Assembly: GCF_024494355.1 (NCBI RefSeq)
Contig: NZ_JAKNQY010000038.1
Coordinates: 1-39,147 of the forward strand
Length of the DNA: 39,147 nucleotides
Source of the DNA: Pseudomonas sp. Q11
Lineage (GTDB): Bacteria > Pseudomonadota > Gammaproteobacteria > Pseudomonadales > Pseudomonadaceae
Reading direction: 5' to 3'
Of this stretch, positions 16,570-23,373 are shown one piece after another (positions within the stretch are counted from its first letter, which is position 1; each line of letters opens with the position of its first letter). A program made the translations under genes and the position numbers. The notes beneath the pieces are model-generated. The model saw only the letters and a program-made list of their open reading frames with translations, had not been told where the DNA came from and ran no database searches.

Positions 16570-17006
16570 GTCAGCTCCCAAAACCAGACTTGCTTTGAGC
16601 GATGAGCCTGATCGGCGAAGTCGCCAGTGGCCCTGCCGCGATTCCATAGATCAATATGGTCACCGGTGCGCGCCTCTTCGGATTGCCCGAGCCGTGCAAA
16701 ACAGTCCTTGAAGAAAATGATGCCTGTCTTCTGATTGAGTGTGCGGCGGTCCTCGGCGCTTCCCGTGAGAATCGTTGGACGACCCAGATGATGGCGCCAA
16801 AGCCAGTTGGCCAACGACTCGGCGCCCCGAGCATGTTCGTGCGCACACTTGGGTTCGCTGTAAGTCGATTTGTTGACCTTGATCGTCTGTTCCGCATTGA
16901 GCGTGATGCTCATCCGGATCGCGCATTGATTATCCCAAGGCCCATCACAGGGCGTTGATGTTGCGGGATAGCTGTTCCACAAATTGATAAACGAAGGCTT
17001 GGCCAT
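16566..17006 (-). CDS. tae4: T6SS amidase effector, Tae4-like
   Basis: A 146-residue NlpC/P60-like peptidoglycan amidase. In Tae4 enzymes a Cys-His-Asp triad cleaves the D-Glu-mDAP bond of peptide stems in the target periplasm. The start MAKPSFINLWNSYP matches the Tae4 opening (xPSFxxxW). C28 in NQCAIRMSITLN fits the family motif (N-x-C-x-IRMS), then TGIIFFKD, H117 in GDHIDLWN, and D129 in ATGDF, close to the spacing between the His and Asp in Salmonella Tae4. It has no signal peptide, so it must be injected, as expected for a small Hcp-lumen cargo. It lies directly after hcp beyond a hairpin, and is coupled by ATGA to the lipoprotein gene. In P. aeruginosa H1-T6SS this position holds tagJ, which I do not see here. 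Confidence 0.85.
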   Translation of the reverse strand: MAKPSFINLWNSYPATSTPCDGPWDNQCAIRMSITLNAEQTIKVNKSTYSEPKCAHEHARGAESLANWLWRHHLGRPTILTGSAEDRRTLNQKTGIIFFKDCFARLGQSEEARTGDHIDLWNRGRATGDFADQAHRSKQVWFWELT

Positions 17007-17051
17007 GACTCAGATACCGGGTGGGAAAGGATTGGATTCGAGCAAGCACCA

Positions 17052-17084
17052 AACACCCCCGGCGCGTGGCACCGGGGGCGTGTT
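17052..17084 (-). terminator. Hairpin after hcp: partial terminator or mRNA stabiliser
   Basis: A GC-rich inverted repeat begins 3 bases after the hcp stop codon. In the transcript the stem is CCCCCGG/CCGGGGG, extended by AACAC and TGTT with one bulge, around a 9-base loop. It ends in TGTTT rather than a long U-run, so termination would be partial. Its likely role is to let hcp, the most abundant product, be expressed above the downstream amidase and baseplate genes. Confidence 0.55.
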
Positions 17085-17087
17085 CGA

Positions 17088-17576
17088 TTACACCTTGACG
17101 TTCTGACGGATGTTCCAGCCGAACTTGACCGGACCGCCTTCCTTGGTGCCGTCGGCTTTCTGCGGCTGATACTCCACCATCACCTTGGCGAAGTTCAGGG
17201 TGACGTTTTCGGTCAGACGATCATCGTTGCCCGAGCCGCCAGTGCTCAGGGAGGTGATCAGCACTTCTTCCAGGTTGATGATCATGTACTCGACCTGGCT
17301 CTCACCGCCGGCCTTGCGCACGGTCAGCTTGACCTTGTCGATGTGCTTGCCGCTGGCGCAATGCATCATCAGGTTCGGCGACGCCTTGTCGACGAACTTG
17401 GTCAGCGACAGGTCCTGCACGTTGACCTTGCCCGCGCCACCGCCACTGCCCACGTGCATGTTGCCGGACTGGGACATGCCCCAGCTCCAGTTCAGGACGT
17501 CGACCTCGTCCTTATGGGCCTTGTCCATGGACTCGCCCTTGATGTCGCCGATCTTGATGAAAATATCAACAGCCAT
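17088..17576 (-). CDS. hcp: Hcp tube protein (TssD)
   Basis: A 162-residue Hcp, the same length as Hcp1 of P. aeruginosa and strikingly similar to it. Hexameric rings stack to form the inner tube expelled by the sheath, and the ring lumen chaperones small effectors. Diagnostic stretches are MAVDIFIKIGDIKGESMDKAH, WSWGMSQSG, GKVNVQDLSLTKFVDKASPN, and the ending GGPVKFGWNIRQN. The ATG at 17576 is set by AGGGAG 6 bases upstream; the longer open frame runs into REP sequence and is spurious. A small perfect hairpin (TGTGGT/ACCACA, 17589-17604) sits just ahead of the Shine-Dalgarno sequence. The gene is isolated from tssC by a 228-bp gap with a REPIN, so it may have its own promoter, though I see no convincing -35/-10 pair. 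Confidence 0.98.
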   Translation of the reverse strand: MAVDIFIKIGDIKGESMDKAHKDEVDVLNWSWGMSQSGNMHVGSGGGAGKVNVQDLSLTKFVDKASPNLMMHCASGKHIDKVKLTVRKAGGESQVEYMIINLEEVLITSLSTGGSGNDDRLTENVTLNFAKVMVEYQPQKADGTKEGGPVKFGWNIRQNVKV

Positions 17577-17685
17577 GTTTTCTCCCTGTGTGGTCTCTAC
17601 CACATTGTTTGATTGACGCCGACCTTGCGAAATCTGTTCTGCTGAACGGGGCTGAAGATGATCTCCAAACCACCGAAGAATCCCC

Positions 17686-17775
17686 TGTGGGAGCGAGCCT
17701 GCTCGCGATGACGGCGTGTCAGGCAACGCAGGTGGCGACTGATCCACCGCTATCGCGAGCAGGCTCGCTCCCACA
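17686..17775. repeat. REPIN, 90 bp, between tssC and hcp
   Basis: Two canonical REP arms (TGTGGGAGCGAGCCTGCTCG at 17686 and its inverse ending at 17775) face each other over 90 bp, the same length as the REPINs at 9956 and 38649. A T-run follows on the plus-strand side. It sits between tssC and hcp and may separate expression of the sheath genes from hcp. Confidence 0.9.
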
Positions 17776-17804
17776 TTTTTTACCGCGTACCGTTCAACAG
17801 GTTT

Positions 17805-19301
17805 TTACGCACCCTTGGCCGAAGGCAGTTTCGATACCAGGCGCAGCGACACGGTCAGCCCTTCGAGCTGGTAGTGCGGGCGCAGGTAGAACTTGGAGTT
17901 GTAGTACCCCGGGTTGCCTTCGACTTCCTCGACGATGACCTCGGCGGCGGCCAGTGGGTGCTGGGCCTTGGTGGTCTCGGTGGAGTGCGCCGGGTCACCG
18001 TCGACGTAGTTGAGGATCCAGTCCTGCAACCAGCGCTGCATCTCGTCCCTCTCTTTGAAGGAACCGATTTTGTCGCGCACGATGCACTTGAGGTAATGGG
18101 CGAAACGGCACGTGGCGAACAGGTACGGCAGGCGCGCGGCCAGGTTGGCGTTGGCGGTGGCGTCCGGGTCGTCGTATTCGGCCGGTTTCTGCAACGACTG
18201 GGCGCCGATGAACGCGGCGAAGTCGGTGTTTTTCTTGTGCAGCAGCGGCATGAAACCGTTCTTCGCCAGCTCCGCTTCACGGCGGTCCGAAATGGCGATT
18301 TCGGTCGGGCACTTCATGTCCACGCCACCGTCATCGGTAGGGAACGTGTGGGCCGGCAGGTTTTCCACTTCACCGCCAGACTCCACGCCGCGGATGCGCG
18401 AGCACCAGCCGAAGTGTTTGAACGAACGGTTGATGTTCACCGCCATTGCGTAAGCGGCGTTGGCCCAGGTGTACTTGGAACTGTCGGCGCCGTCGGTGTT
18501 TTCTTCGAAGGCGAACGCTTCCACCGGGTCGGTCTTGGCGCCGTACGGCAGGCGCGCCAGGAAGCGCGGCATGGTCAGGCCGATGTAGCGCGAGTCTTCC
18601 GATTCACGTAGCGAGCGCCAGCCGGCGTACTCCGGGGTGGTGAAGATCTTGGTCAGGTCGCGCGGGTTCGACAGTTCCTGCCACGAGCCCATGCCCATTA
18701 CGGTCGGTGATGCGGCGGCAATGAACGGCGAGTGCATGGCGGCGCAGACTTTCGACAATTCGCCCAGCAACTCGACATCCGGTGGCGACTGGTCAAAGTA
18801 GTAGTCGCCCACCAGGCAGCCGTAAGGCTGGCCGCCGAACTGGCCGTATTCTTCTTCGTACATCTTCTTGAAGATCGGGCTCTGGTCCCACGCGGTGCCC
18901 TTGAATTTCTTCAGGGTCTTGTGCAGGTCGTTCTTGGAGATGTTGAGCACGCGGATCTTGAGTTGCTCGTCGCTCTCGGTGTTATTGACCAGGTAGTGCA
19001 GGCCGCGCCAGGCGCTTTCCAGCTGCTGGAAGTCGGGGTGGTGGATGACCTGGTTGACCTGGGCGGTGAGCTTGGCGTCGATGGCGGCGATGATCGATTC
19101 GATCGACTTGATGGCGTCGTTGGACACCAGGTCAGTCTGCGCCAGGGCCTGTTCGGCCAGCGTACGGACGGCGGTTTCGACGGCTTCGCGGGCGCGCTCG
19201 GTCTTGGGCTTGAATTCTTGCATCAGCAGCGAGGCGAACTCGCTGGGTACTTCGGTGGTGCCCAGGGCCTGGGACTGATTTTCACGTGCTGATTCGGTCA
19301 T
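17805..19301 (-). CDS. tssC: T6SS sheath large subunit TssC (VipB)
   Basis: A 498-residue sheath subunit that co-polymerises with TssB into the contractile cylinder. Recognisable segments include DAKLTAQVNQVIHHPDFQQLESAWRGLHYLV, YGQFGGQPYGCLVGDYYFDQSP, and the C-terminal PGYYNSKFYLRPHYQLEGLTVSLRLVSKLP. Two ATGs compete: 19307 has a spacing of only 3 from AGGA, whereas 19301 has a spacing of 9, so I chose 19301. The gap to tssB is 15 bases. It is the substrate of ClpV, which recognises the TssC N-terminal helix. Confidence 0.97.
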   Translation of the reverse strand: MTESARENQSQALGTTEVPSEFASLLMQEFKPKTERAREAVETAVRTLAEQALAQTDLVSNDAIKSIESIIAAIDAKLTAQVNQVIHHPDFQQLESAWRGLHYLVNNTESDEQLKIRVLNISKNDLHKTLKKFKGTAWDQSPIFKKMYEEEYGQFGGQPYGCLVGDYYFDQSPPDVELLGELSKVCAAMHSPFIAAASPTVMGMGSWQELSNPRDLTKIFTTPEYAGWRSLRESEDSRYIGLTMPRFLARLPYGAKTDPVEAFAFEENTDGADSSKYTWANAAYAMAVNINRSFKHFGWCSRIRGVESGGEVENLPAHTFPTDDGGVDMKCPTEIAISDRREAELAKNGFMPLLHKKNTDFAAFIGAQSLQKPAEYDDPDATANANLAARLPYLFATCRFAHYLKCIVRDKIGSFKERDEMQRWLQDWILNYVDGDPAHSTETTKAQHPLAAAEVIVEEVEGNPGYYNSKFYLRPHYQLEGLTVSLRLVSKLPSAKGA

Positions 19302-19316
19302 GATCATTCGTCCTGA

Positions 19317-19832
19317 TTAAGCCTTGGGCTCGTTGTCGGCGGGCTTGGGCGCGCTGGCCAGGGCCTGCAACAGGGCAGGGTCCTTGATCGCTTTCATGAT
19401 GATTTCTTCGGCGCCGGTCTTGCCGTCCATGTAGGTCAGCAGGTTCGCCAGTTGGGTGCGTGCTTCGAGCAACTTGTTCAGGGAGTCGACTTTGCGGGCC
19501 ACGGCCGCCGGGCTGAAGTCGTCCATGCTTTCGAAGGTCAGGTCCAGGCTCAGGTTGCCTTCGCCGGTCAGCTCGTTGGGTACATGGAACGCCACGCGAG
19601 GCTGCATGGCCTTGAGGCGCGAGTCGAAATTGTCGACATCGACTTCGAGGAATTTGCGATCGGCCACAGGTGCCAGAGGCTCGGCGGGCTTGCCGGCCAG
19701 GTCCGCCATCACCCCCATGACAAAGGGCAACTGAACCTTTTTCTCGGCGCCGTAGAGCTCGACGTCGTACTCGATCTGCACCCGAGGCGCGCGGTTACGC
19801 GCGATGAATTTCTGAGAACTTTGCTTCGCCAC
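19317..19832 (-). CDS. tssB: T6SS sheath small subunit TssB (VipA)
   Basis: A 171-residue TssB that pairs with TssC. The start AKQSSQKFIARNRAPRVQIEYDVELYGAEKKVQLPFVMGVMADL is nearly universal in TssB proteins. The central FDSRLKAMQPRVAF and the C-terminal ARTQLANLLTYMDGKTGAEE also match. The initiation codon is GTG at 19832, supported by AGGAG with an 8-base spacing. An 80-bp gap to tssA contains a short hairpin (GTCGC/GCGAC, 19846-19859). Confidence 0.97.
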   Translation of the reverse strand: MAKQSSQKFIARNRAPRVQIEYDVELYGAEKKVQLPFVMGVMADLAGKPAEPLAPVADRKFLEVDVDNFDSRLKAMQPRVAFHVPNELTGEGNLSLDLTFESMDDFSPAAVARKVDSLNKLLEARTQLANLLTYMDGKTGAEEIIMKAIKDPALLQALASAPKPADNEPKA

Positions 19833-19912
19833 GTTGCTGCTCCTGGTCGCTTGAGCGACGGTGTTGGCGTCATCGGGGGTGCCGGTGACGTGACTGCGTG
19901 ATCCGTTCGCTT

Positions 19913-20944
19913 TTATTCGCTGTCTGGGCCGCGCAGGTTTTCAAATTGACTCATGCCGTCGGGAATCAGGTTGCGCACGATGGTCGCAAAATCGGCGTTC
20001 ACCAGAATCTTGGCCCGGTTCAACAGCACCGGCAGGGGGCTGGAGGGCTCTTGACGGGCGTAATACGCGAGAATCCGGTCCAGGCTGCGCAACACGTCGT
20101 CGCGGTTGTTGATTTCGCCAGGGACGGTGCTGCGTGGCGCGCTCGGGCTCGGCGCGGTGGCGTGTTCAACCGGCGCGGGGCTGTCGTCGTCGATGACATC
20201 GGGCAGGGCGCTGTCGCCGCTCTGCGGGGCGAACTGGCCGAGAATCTGCAGGGCCATCTTGAGCGGTTGCTTCAGCGTGCCAAGGTCTACGCCTTGGGCG
20301 GAACCGACTTGATCGCTGACTTGCTGCTCGATGGCTTCGGCCGCACTGCGGGCTTCCAGCAGGGCGGTGCGAGTGATTTCCAGCTGCTCGGGATCACTGT
20401 CGAGCAGGGCTCCGGCGAGCTGTTCGGCGCCGAGGCTTTCATTCGGGAAACTTTGCAGGCCGCTGGCATTGGCGGCGGCGCGCAGGCTCACGGCACCGAA
20501 GGTGCGCGAGCGGGCCAGGATGCTTTCGCGCAGCAGTCCAATGGTGATGTCGGACGTCAGGCCGGCGAGGGCGTTGATACGCACGGTGGGATCGTTGTCG
20601 TCCTCGGCATCCAGGCGTGGATGCAGCTCGGCCCAGTACTGCTTGAGCAATTGGCTGATCAGCGTCAACACGCGGGCCAGGCCCGGTATGCCTTCCAGGG
20701 CCAGGGAACTTTGCAGCAGGAAATGGGTGATGCGCAGGTCTTTGCTGCGTTGCAGCAGGTCCAGGCTTTGCTGCTGGATGCTGCGCCATTCAGGGGGTTC
20801 GGCAGGCAATATCGAATCGCCCATGCTGCGCTCGGGCTGACCTTGGGAATCGCGTTCCAGGCGCAAGAAATCCGCGTCATATTCCAGATCTTCACCACAA
20901 GGTGAAGTCGCGGATACGGCGGCGAGCAGCAGAGGCACATCCAC
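19913..20944 (-). CDS. tssA: T6SS protein TssA (ImpA N-terminal domain, short form)
   Basis: A 343-residue TssA of the short (H1, TssA1) type. TssA primes baseplate and tube/sheath assembly. The ImpA-related N-terminal domain begins LLAAVSATSPCGEDLEYDADFLRLER and continues with EPPEWRSIQQQSLDLLQRSKDLRI. The middle is helical, and an acidic/Pro-rich linker (about 245-275) precedes the C-terminal domain (NNRDDVLRSLDRILAYYARQEPSSPLPVLLNRAK). The start is GTG at 20944, preceded by AAGGAG (20955-20960) at a 10-base spacing; a second GTG two codons later is also possible. It is the first gene of the minus-strand arm, downstream of the divergent control region. Confidence 0.95.
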   Translation of the reverse strand: MDVPLLLAAVSATSPCGEDLEYDADFLRLERDSQGQPERSMGDSILPAEPPEWRSIQQQSLDLLQRSKDLRITHFLLQSSLALEGIPGLARVLTLISQLLKQYWAELHPRLDAEDDNDPTVRINALAGLTSDITIGLLRESILARSRTFGAVSLRAAANASGLQSFPNESLGAEQLAGALLDSDPEQLEITRTALLEARSAAEAIEQQVSDQVGSAQGVDLGTLKQPLKMALQILGQFAPQSGDSALPDVIDDDSPAPVEHATAPSPSAPRSTVPGEINNRDDVLRSLDRILAYYARQEPSSPLPVLLNRAKILVNADFATIVRNLIPDGMSQFENLRGPDSE

Positions 20945-21005
20945 TTCGTTCGATCTCCTTATCGCCCGCTGAATAAATCGGGCAGTTCACACGCAAGTTC
21001 CGAAT

Positions 21006-21022
21006 GGAACTCCACATGTTCC
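21006..21022 (-). promoter_or_regulatory. Candidate RsmA/RsmE-binding hairpin in tssA leader
   Basis: In the minus-strand transcript the sequence GGAACAUGUGGAGUUCC folds as a 5-bp stem (GGAAC/GUUCC) exposing AUGUGGA. A GGA in a hairpin loop is the hallmark of CsrA/RsmA sites, although the loop deviates from the ideal ANGGA consensus. A second GGA lies in the tssA Shine-Dalgarno sequence (20955-20960). The two are about 50 nt apart. Confidence 0.45.
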
Positions 21023-21294
21023 TTGAGGCTAATGGCCCTTTAGATGCTTAATGATCTTAAAGTGCCATCACGTATATTCAAGAAGTTATGCATTTTTGGT
21101 GTAGTACTTATGGCTTGTCAAGGTAAGCTATTTCCTCGGTGTGACAGTTGTGAGGTGCTTAACAACCCGCACGACCGGTAGGTCGAAGCAGGCACCGATG
21201 CAGGTTTTTTGTCACGCAAGCGGGTTAATATCAGCAATCATGCTGGCAAAAAGCCGTTTCTAGAGTGGTTGCAAGGTTTGTCGGCGAGTCGTCA

Positions 21295-21307
21295 GGGAGT
21301 GGATCCC
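21295..21307 (+). promoter_or_regulatory. Candidate RsmA/RsmE-binding hairpin in fha leader
   Basis: GGGAGUGGAUCCC folds as a 4-bp stem (GGGA/UCCC) with loop GUGGA. It precedes the fha Shine-Dalgarno sequence AAGGAGG (21339-21345), which itself carries GGA. The arrangement, one looped GGA upstream and one at the ribosome-binding site, mirrors the tssA leader on the other strand. Confidence 0.4.
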
Positions 21308-21349
21308 GTCACTCGACCGCATGGGCAAAGTATTCAGCAAGGAGGCAAG

Positions 21350-22807
21350 ATGCCACTGTGTTTGACTATCACTAGTTATCACAAGATTACCCCGGGTCAG
21401 TGTTCTGAGAAGTCCATGGACCAGGGGGTGATGGCAATTGGCCGTAATTCCGATAATGACTGGGTATTACCGGACCCCGAGCGTTTGGTTTCCGGCAAAC
21501 ATTGCGTTATTCAATACAAAGACGGGCGTTATTACTTAACCGATAACAGCACCAATGGTGTGGAATTGGTCAAGGCCGGTGTCCGTTTGCGCAAGGGCAA
21601 CAGTGAACCACTGCAAGACGGCGAAGTTATCCGCATTGGCGATTATGAAATCCAGGCACGGGTGGATTTCAGCCTGCCGGTGACCGACAGCAATCCGTTC
21701 GCCGAAGCGCCCAGCAGCTTCGAAGCCTTGATGGGACGCCAGGGTGCCGCCGTGAATACACCATCGTCGTTGCCCGAGGCTCCCCCGGCACATTTCCAGG
21801 GCGCGTCGGCCATGGACACCTTGCCGGACCTGTTCGACTTCCTGAGCCCGGGCAGCGTCCCGCCGGCCACCCAGCCTGACCATGTCCCGGCCCAACAGCA
21901 TGATTTCCGTCCGCCGACGCCCATCGCGCCTCCCAGCCCGCCGCCTGTGATCGAGCCTGTAGCGCAAGCATCTGCCTCGGTGATACCGGAGGATTGGGAC
22001 CCGTTCAGCGACAAGCCCGCGCCGGTGGCAGTTGCCCCGATTCCTGTCGCTGTGCCACCGGTTGCGCCGCCGGCTGTTGTCGAGCGGCCTGTCGTAGAGC
22101 CGGTGCCGACACCCACGCCCCCGGTCAGCGTAGCCCCCGAACCTGCGCCGCCACGCGAGGCACCGGTGACCAGCGTTCAAGCCCCCATTACACCGCCCAA
22201 GCCGCTCGACGCCGCCCAGCCTGACCTGTTGCAAGCCTTCCTGCGCGGTGCCGGGCTGGACCAGTTGCGCCTGGACCAGGCCCAGGCCGAGGCACAGATG
22301 GAAAGCATCGGGCGCAGCTATCGGCTGATGGTCGAAGGCCTGATCGATGTCTTGCGTGCCCGCAGCAGCCTTAAGGGTGAATTCCGCATTCAGCAAACGA
22401 TGATCCAGCCGGTGGAAAACAACCCGCTGAAATTCGCGCCCAATGTCGAGGAGGCCATGTTGCTGCTGCTACGCCATGGTAACCAGGCGTTCATGGCGCC
22501 GGATGTGGCCGTGCGTGACAGCTTTGACGACCTGCGCGCTCACCAACTGGCAGTAATGGCCGGCGTTGAAGCGGCCATCAAGCATTTGCTGGCGCGCTTC
22601 GAGCCGGCGCAACTGGAAGAACGCATGGGCAAACCCGTTGGCCTGTCGAGCATTTTCAACGGCTCGCGGCAAGCCCAGTACTGGCAGCAATTCACCGAGC
22701 TCTACAGCAACATTTCCCGGGAAGCCCAGGAGGATTTCCAGGACCTGTTCGGTCGCGAATTCAGTCGCGCCTACGAAGAGCACAGCGCGCGGCAGCGCCG
22801 CCTATAA
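21350..22807 (+). CDS. fha1: FHA-domain T6SS activator Fha1/TagH
   Basis: A 485-residue scaffold that is phosphorylated by PpkA to activate H1-type secretion. The N-terminal forkhead-associated domain (about 5-105) has the phosphothreonine-binding residues: GR at 31-32, S48 and H51 in LVSGKHC, and N66-S-T-N69-G. A long Pro/Ala/Val-rich linker (about 105-285) follows, then a conserved C-terminal domain (about 288-485) with PDLLQAFLRGAGLDQ and KFAPNVEEAMLLLL. The ATG at 21350 is fixed by AAGGAGG at a 5-base spacing; upstream in-frame codons lie in the leader. It is the first gene of the plus-strand arm, divergent from tssA as in P. aeruginosa. Confidence 0.95.
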   Translation: MPLCLTITSYHKITPGQCSEKSMDQGVMAIGRNSDNDWVLPDPERLVSGKHCVIQYKDGRYYLTDNSTNGVELVKAGVRLRKGNSEPLQDGEVIRIGDYEIQARVDFSLPVTDSNPFAEAPSSFEALMGRQGAAVNTPSSLPEAPPAHFQGASAMDTLPDLFDFLSPGSVPPATQPDHVPAQQHDFRPPTPIAPPSPPPVIEPVAQASASVIPEDWDPFSDKPAPVAVAPIPVAVPPVAPPAVVERPVVEPVPTPTPPVSVAPEPAPPREAPVTSVQAPITPPKPLDAAQPDLLQAFLRGAGLDQLRLDQAQAEAQMESIGRSYRLMVEGLIDVLRARSSLKGEFRIQQTMIQPVENNPLKFAPNVEEAMLLLLRHGNQAFMAPDVAVRDSFDDLRAHQLAVMAGVEAAIKHLLARFEPAQLEERMGKPVGLSSIFNGSRQAQYWQQFTELYSNISREAQEDFQDLFGREFSRAYEEHSARQRRL

Positions 22808-22857
22808 CACCTTTAAAAGCAATCAACGGATAGCTCAAACGTCATTGAGGACGCAGG

Positions 22858-23358
22858 ATGATTTTCAGGTTTTTACTCGCAGTCGCCACCGCGCTTCTGC
22901 TCACGGCATGCGCCAAGGATGCGGCCGATTCACAGTCCGAAGAGGCTGACACCGCCGCCGTCGAACTGCACTTTCACGCCATTGCCGGCCTCAACCCCGG
23001 CGCCACCGGCCATCCGGCGCCGGTCCGGGTGCGCATTTTCGAACTGAAAAATGCCGCCACCTTCGCCCGCTCCGACTATTTCGCCCTGGCCGAACGGGCC
23101 CAGGCGACCCTCGGCGCCGACCTGATCGATCAGGACGAAGTGCTGGTCCAGCCCGGTCAGCAGTTGAGCCTGCAACGCGACCTCGACCCGGCCACCCGCC
23201 ATATCGGCGTACTGGTGGGCTATCGCGAACTGGACCGGTCGCTATGGCGCACGGTGATGAATGTCCCGCCGCGCCAATACACCGAATACCAGATCAGCCT
23301 CGACGTGCGTGCCGTGCGCAGCGCCGTCGTCGTTCCCCCATCCAGCCCTGCCCAATAA
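22858..23358 (+). CDS. tssJ: T6SS outer-membrane lipoprotein TssJ
   Basis: A 166-residue lipoprotein: MIFRFLLAVATALLLTAC, with lipidated Cys at 18 and Ala at the next position, implying outer-membrane sorting. TssJ anchors the periplasmic arches of TssM to the outer membrane. The transthyretin-like body is recognisable from LNPGATGHPAPVRVRIFELKN and RSDYFALAE...ATLGADLIDQDEVLVQPGQ. GAGG lies 7 bases before the ATG. It follows fha by 50 bp. Confidence 0.94.
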   Translation: MIFRFLLAVATALLLTACAKDAADSQSEEADTAAVELHFHAIAGLNPGATGHPAPVRVRIFELKNAATFARSDYFALAERAQATLGADLIDQDEVLVQPGQQLSLQRDLDPATRHIGVLVGYRELDRSLWRTVMNVPPRQYTEYQISLDVRAVRSAVVVPPSSPAQ

Positions 23359-23373
23359 GCAATCGGAGCCCCC

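Larger units (their letters stand above)
20945..21349. promoter_or_regulatory. Divergent control region between tssA and fha operons
   Basis: A 405-bp region, AT-richer than its surroundings at about 21040-21130. On the minus strand a plausible sigma-70 promoter is TTGAAT (21076-21081, read on the minus strand) and TAAGAT (21054-21059) with a 16-base spacer, giving a tssA leader of about 100 nt. I see no equally good promoter for the plus strand, and no -24/-12 sigma-54 site. The open frame from 21209 that runs into fha is probably untranslated leader, since the strong Shine-Dalgarno sequence lies at 21340. Each leader carries a short hairpin with GGA in the loop, listed separately. Confidence 0.55.

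Noticed and set aside
17577..17774. N-terminal extension of hcp by 66 codons
   Set aside because: The extra part translates REP sequence, and Hcp proteins start at MAVDIFIKIGD; a strong Shine-Dalgarno sequence lies directly before the ATG at 17576.
21209..21349. N-terminal extension of Fha by 47 codons
   Set aside because: The FHA protein normally starts just ahead of its FHA domain, and AAGGAGG lies 5 bases before the ATG at 21350; the upstream segment reads better as an mRNA leader.
20945..21349. Sigma-54 (-24/-12) promoter for the T6SS operons
   Set aside because: A TGGCAC occurs on the minus strand near 21066, but the required GC at -12 (TTGCA) does not follow at the right spacing.
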